The translations under genes and the position numbers were made by a program. Below, piece by piece: positions 10,053 through 11,789 of a stretch of DNA of 11,789 nucleotides. How positions within the stretch are numbered: position 1 is the first letter of the stretch; every line of letters begins with the position of its first letter. The DNA is taken from assembly GCA_001804345.1 (NCBI GenBank), contig MHFU01000004.1:1-11789 (forward strand), read 5' to 3'. The notes under the pieces are model-generated. The model was not told the DNA's origin, made no database searches, and was given only the letters and a program-made list of their open reading frames with translations. The DNA comes from Omnitrophica bacterium RIFOXYB12_FULL_50_7. Lineage in GTDB: Bacteria > Omnitrophota > Omnitrophia > Omnitrophales > Aquincolibacteriaceae.

Positions 10053-11033
10053 ATGCATAACACTTCGTCCAGTTCCATCGAATTTCAGAACGTCTCCAAA
10101 AATTTCGGATCCTTTCACGCGCTTCGTAATGTTTCCTTTGACGTCAAAGAAGGTGAGATCGTCGGGTTTTTGGGGCCGAATGGTGCGGGCAAGACGACGG
10201 CCATGCGCATTCTTTCCGGATTTTTTCCTCCCACGAGCGGACGTGTATTTGTTCGCGGTATCGATATGTCCAAACATCCCCACAAGGCGAAGCGGGCGAT
10301 CGGCTATCTTCCTGAGACGGTAAGTCTTTATCCGGATATGAAAGTGATCGAATATTTTCGGTTCGTTGCAAAGCTCAAAGGCGTGCCGGCTCATGAGCTG
10401 AATGGACATATCCGGAGCAAAATGTCGTTTTGCGGCTTGCTTGATTCCGGACATCGGTTGATCGGGCGGCTTTCCAAAGGCTATCGGCAGCGCGTCGGGC
10501 TCGCCCAGGTACTTGTAGCTGATCCGAAGGTCTTGGTTCTGGATGAACCGACGACCGGATTGGATCCGACGCAGATCAAAGAGATCCGTGAGCTGATCCG
10601 CGCGCTGGGACAGAATCGTGCCGTAATCCTTTCGACACACATCCTCTCCGAGGTCTCAATGCTTTGTAGTCGCGTTATGATGATCAATCAGGGGCAAATC
10701 CTGGCGAACGGGACCGTTCCAGAGCTTGCCTCATGTCTGAAGGACCGCGAGGCGATCCACATCAAGATCAAGGACAAGGGGGATCAAGCCCGCGCGCTCA
10801 AGATCTTAAGGGAGATCCCGGGAGTTGAGGCGCTGAAGGTTGCGGAGGAAGTAAGAGGCGAAACTTTTATTTCTTTCGAAACTTCGCCGGAGCGGGACCT
10901 GCGGCCTCGCATCATGAAGCTTTTTGTGGAGCAGGGCATTTCGCTCGTGGAGATCCAGCGCCTGCAGCTGACGCTCGAGGATATTTTTCTCGGACTTTTG
11001 AAAGATGGAAAATTGGGGAGGCGTTTTCCATGA
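10053..11033 (+). CDS. ABC-2 type transporter ATP-binding protein (GldA/NosF-like)
   Basis: This is the nucleotide-binding subunit of an ABC exporter; it hydrolyses ATP at the inner face of the membrane to drive its permease. The 326 residues hold one ABC domain (about 9-225): Walker A GPNGAGKTT at 41-49, the signature LSKGYRQR at 140-147, Walker B VLVLDEPTTGLDP (161-173; catalytic E165), and the H-loop H196 in LSTHILSEV. GYRQR and GLDP wording is typical of the GldA/NosF branch. The C-terminal about 100 residues form the small extra domain common in this branch. The ATG has only a weak ribosome site (AGGA lies 15 bases away), but no better start precedes IEFQNVSKNF. The stop overlaps the permease start (ATGA), so the two are co-translated. 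Substrate is unknown. Confidence 0.93.
   Translation: MHNTSSSSIEFQNVSKNFGSFHALRNVSFDVKEGEIVGFLGPNGAGKTTAMRILSGFFPPTSGRVFVRGIDMSKHPHKAKRAIGYLPETVSLYPDMKVIEYFRFVAKLKGVPAHELNGHIRSKMSFCGLLDSGHRLIGRLSKGYRQRVGLAQVLVADPKVLVLDEPTTGLDPTQIKEIRELIRALGQNRAVILSTHILSEVSMLCSRVMMINQGQILANGTVPELASCLKDREAIHIKIKDKGDQARALKILREIPGVEALKVAEEVRGETFISFETSPERDLRPRIMKLFVEQGISLVEIQRLQLTLEDIFLGLLKDGKLGRRFP
11015..11021 (+). promoter_or_regulatory. Ribosome binding site for the ABC permease
   Basis: GGGGAGG inside the end of the ATPase gene lies eight bases before the ATG at 11030. It supports that start and translational coupling. Confidence 0.7.
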
Positions 11034-11789
11034 GGAAAGTTTTAACGATCGCGCGAAAGGAGCTCAGTAGTTGCTTCCACTCCTGGCTGGGGGTGTTGAT
11101 CACGGTGTTTTTCTTTCTGGCCTCAGGGATCTTTTTCGTGATCCTGGTGTTGAACTACTCGAAGATCTCCATGAACCCGCAGCAGTATGGACTTTCAAAT
11201 TTTTCAGGGATCAATCAAACGCAGTATATCTTTGGCTCTTTTTTTTCAAACCTGAGCATCATGCTCCTTTTTCTGGCGCCGATCCTGACGATGCGTTCCT
11301 TTGCAGAAGAAAAACGGCATGAGACTCTCGAGCTTCTCTTCACGTACCCCTTGTCCGATTTTGAGATCGTGGCCGGTAAACAGCTGGGGATCCTCTTGCT
11401 TTTTGGAGCACTGCTTTTGCCCCTTTCGGGGTATCTAGCTGTGTTTCATTGGATCGGCGGGGAATTCGATTGGGGGCCGGTGTTGCTCGGGTTCCTCGGG
11501 TTCTGGCTTTTGGGGGCAGCGTACTTGGCGGCAGGGGTCTTTATTTCAAGTCTGACCAAAAGCCCGATCGTCAGTGCCCTCGGGACGTTCGGCGTGCTGC
11601 TCGTGTTCTGGATCTTCGACTGGGTGGTTGAGATTGCAAGCGGGCCGTGGGCGCGTATCTTTTCCGAACTTTCACCGCTCGCTCATTACAAAAATTTCAC
11701 GCTTGGGATCCTGGATGTTCAGGATGTGGTCTATTTCGGGTTCTTTTTCTTCTATTTTCTTTTCTTGACGCTCAGATCGATCGAAACAA
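11030..11789 (+). CDS. ABC-2 type permease (GldF/NosY-like), 3' partial
   Basis: The frame starts at an ATG overlapping the ATPase stop and is open to the right edge (253 codons). It is an integral membrane subunit with a short basic N-terminus (MRKVLTIARKEL), typical of ABC-2 permeases. Six hydrophobic segments lie at about 20-41, 67-87, 119-139, 150-175, 180-200 and 231-248. The loop FAEEKRHETLELLFTYPL (91-108) is the conserved cytoplasmic coupling motif of this family. GldF/NosY proteins are usually about 240-260 residues, and the window ends in the expected tail (LTLRSIE), so only a few codons should be missing. In related loci a GldG-like auxiliary protein often follows, which could lie just outside. 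Confidence 0.9.
   Translation, partial: MRKVLTIARKELSSCFHSWLGVLITVFFFLASGIFFVILVLNYSKISMNPQQYGLSNFSGINQTQYIFGSFFSNLSIMLLFLAPILTMRSFAEEKRHETLELLFTYPLSDFEIVAGKQLGILLLFGALLLPLSGYLAVFHWIGGEFDWGPVLLGFLGFWLLGAAYLAAGVFISSLTKSPIVSALGTFGVLLVFWIFDWVVEIASGPWARIFSELSPLAHYKNFTLGILDVQDVVYFGFFFFYFLFLTLRSIET

Noticed and set aside
10017..10640. 207-codon open frame on the - strand
   Set aside because: Antisense to the ABC ATPase, whose Walker motifs are intact on the + strand.
11071..11631. Short + strand frames of 83 and 60 codons
   Set aside because: They are out of frame with the six-helix permease that fills this region and have no family features.

Overview
The window looks like a contig from an uncultured Gram-negative-type bacterium. 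The best guess is candidate phylum Omnitrophota (former OP3). This is inferred from a giant multi-enzyme open reading frame, a plant-like UDP-sugar pyrophosphorylase module and arrays of seven-base-phased GTAC repeats between genes; there is no marker gene that proves it. All supported genes lie on the + strand.

Region 1 (1-8363) is a single reading frame that is already open at the left edge, so its true start lies outside the window. The visible 2,786 codons encode, in order: the end of a HEAT-type helical repeat region; an unassigned section; a UDPGP-type nucleotidyltransferase-like module with a divergent nucleotide loop; a response-regulator receiver domain with its phosphorylation residues intact; a GNAT-acetyltransferase-like domain; a full-length UDP-sugar pyrophosphorylase (USP) module with intact motifs; and an unassigned Ala/Leu-rich helical C-terminus. 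Short linkers carrying RSE(V/T)R words and DNA inverted repeats sit at several domain junctions. The simplest reading is one polypeptide that activates sugar phosphates to nucleotide sugars, possibly under phosphorelay control.

Region 2 (8364-8729) is intergenic. It holds a perfect 44-bp palindrome three bases after the giant gene's stop, a possible coding remnant, a candidate extended -10 promoter and three clusters of GTAC heptad repeats.

Region 3 (8730-11789) holds tyrosyl-tRNA synthetase (tyrS), two more GTAC heptad clusters, an ABC-2 type ATPase of the GldA/NosF kind, and an overlapping ABC-2 permease of the GldF/NosY kind that runs off the right edge. The ATPase and permease overlap by ATGA and should form one exporter. 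tyrS is an unrelated housekeeping gene just upstream.
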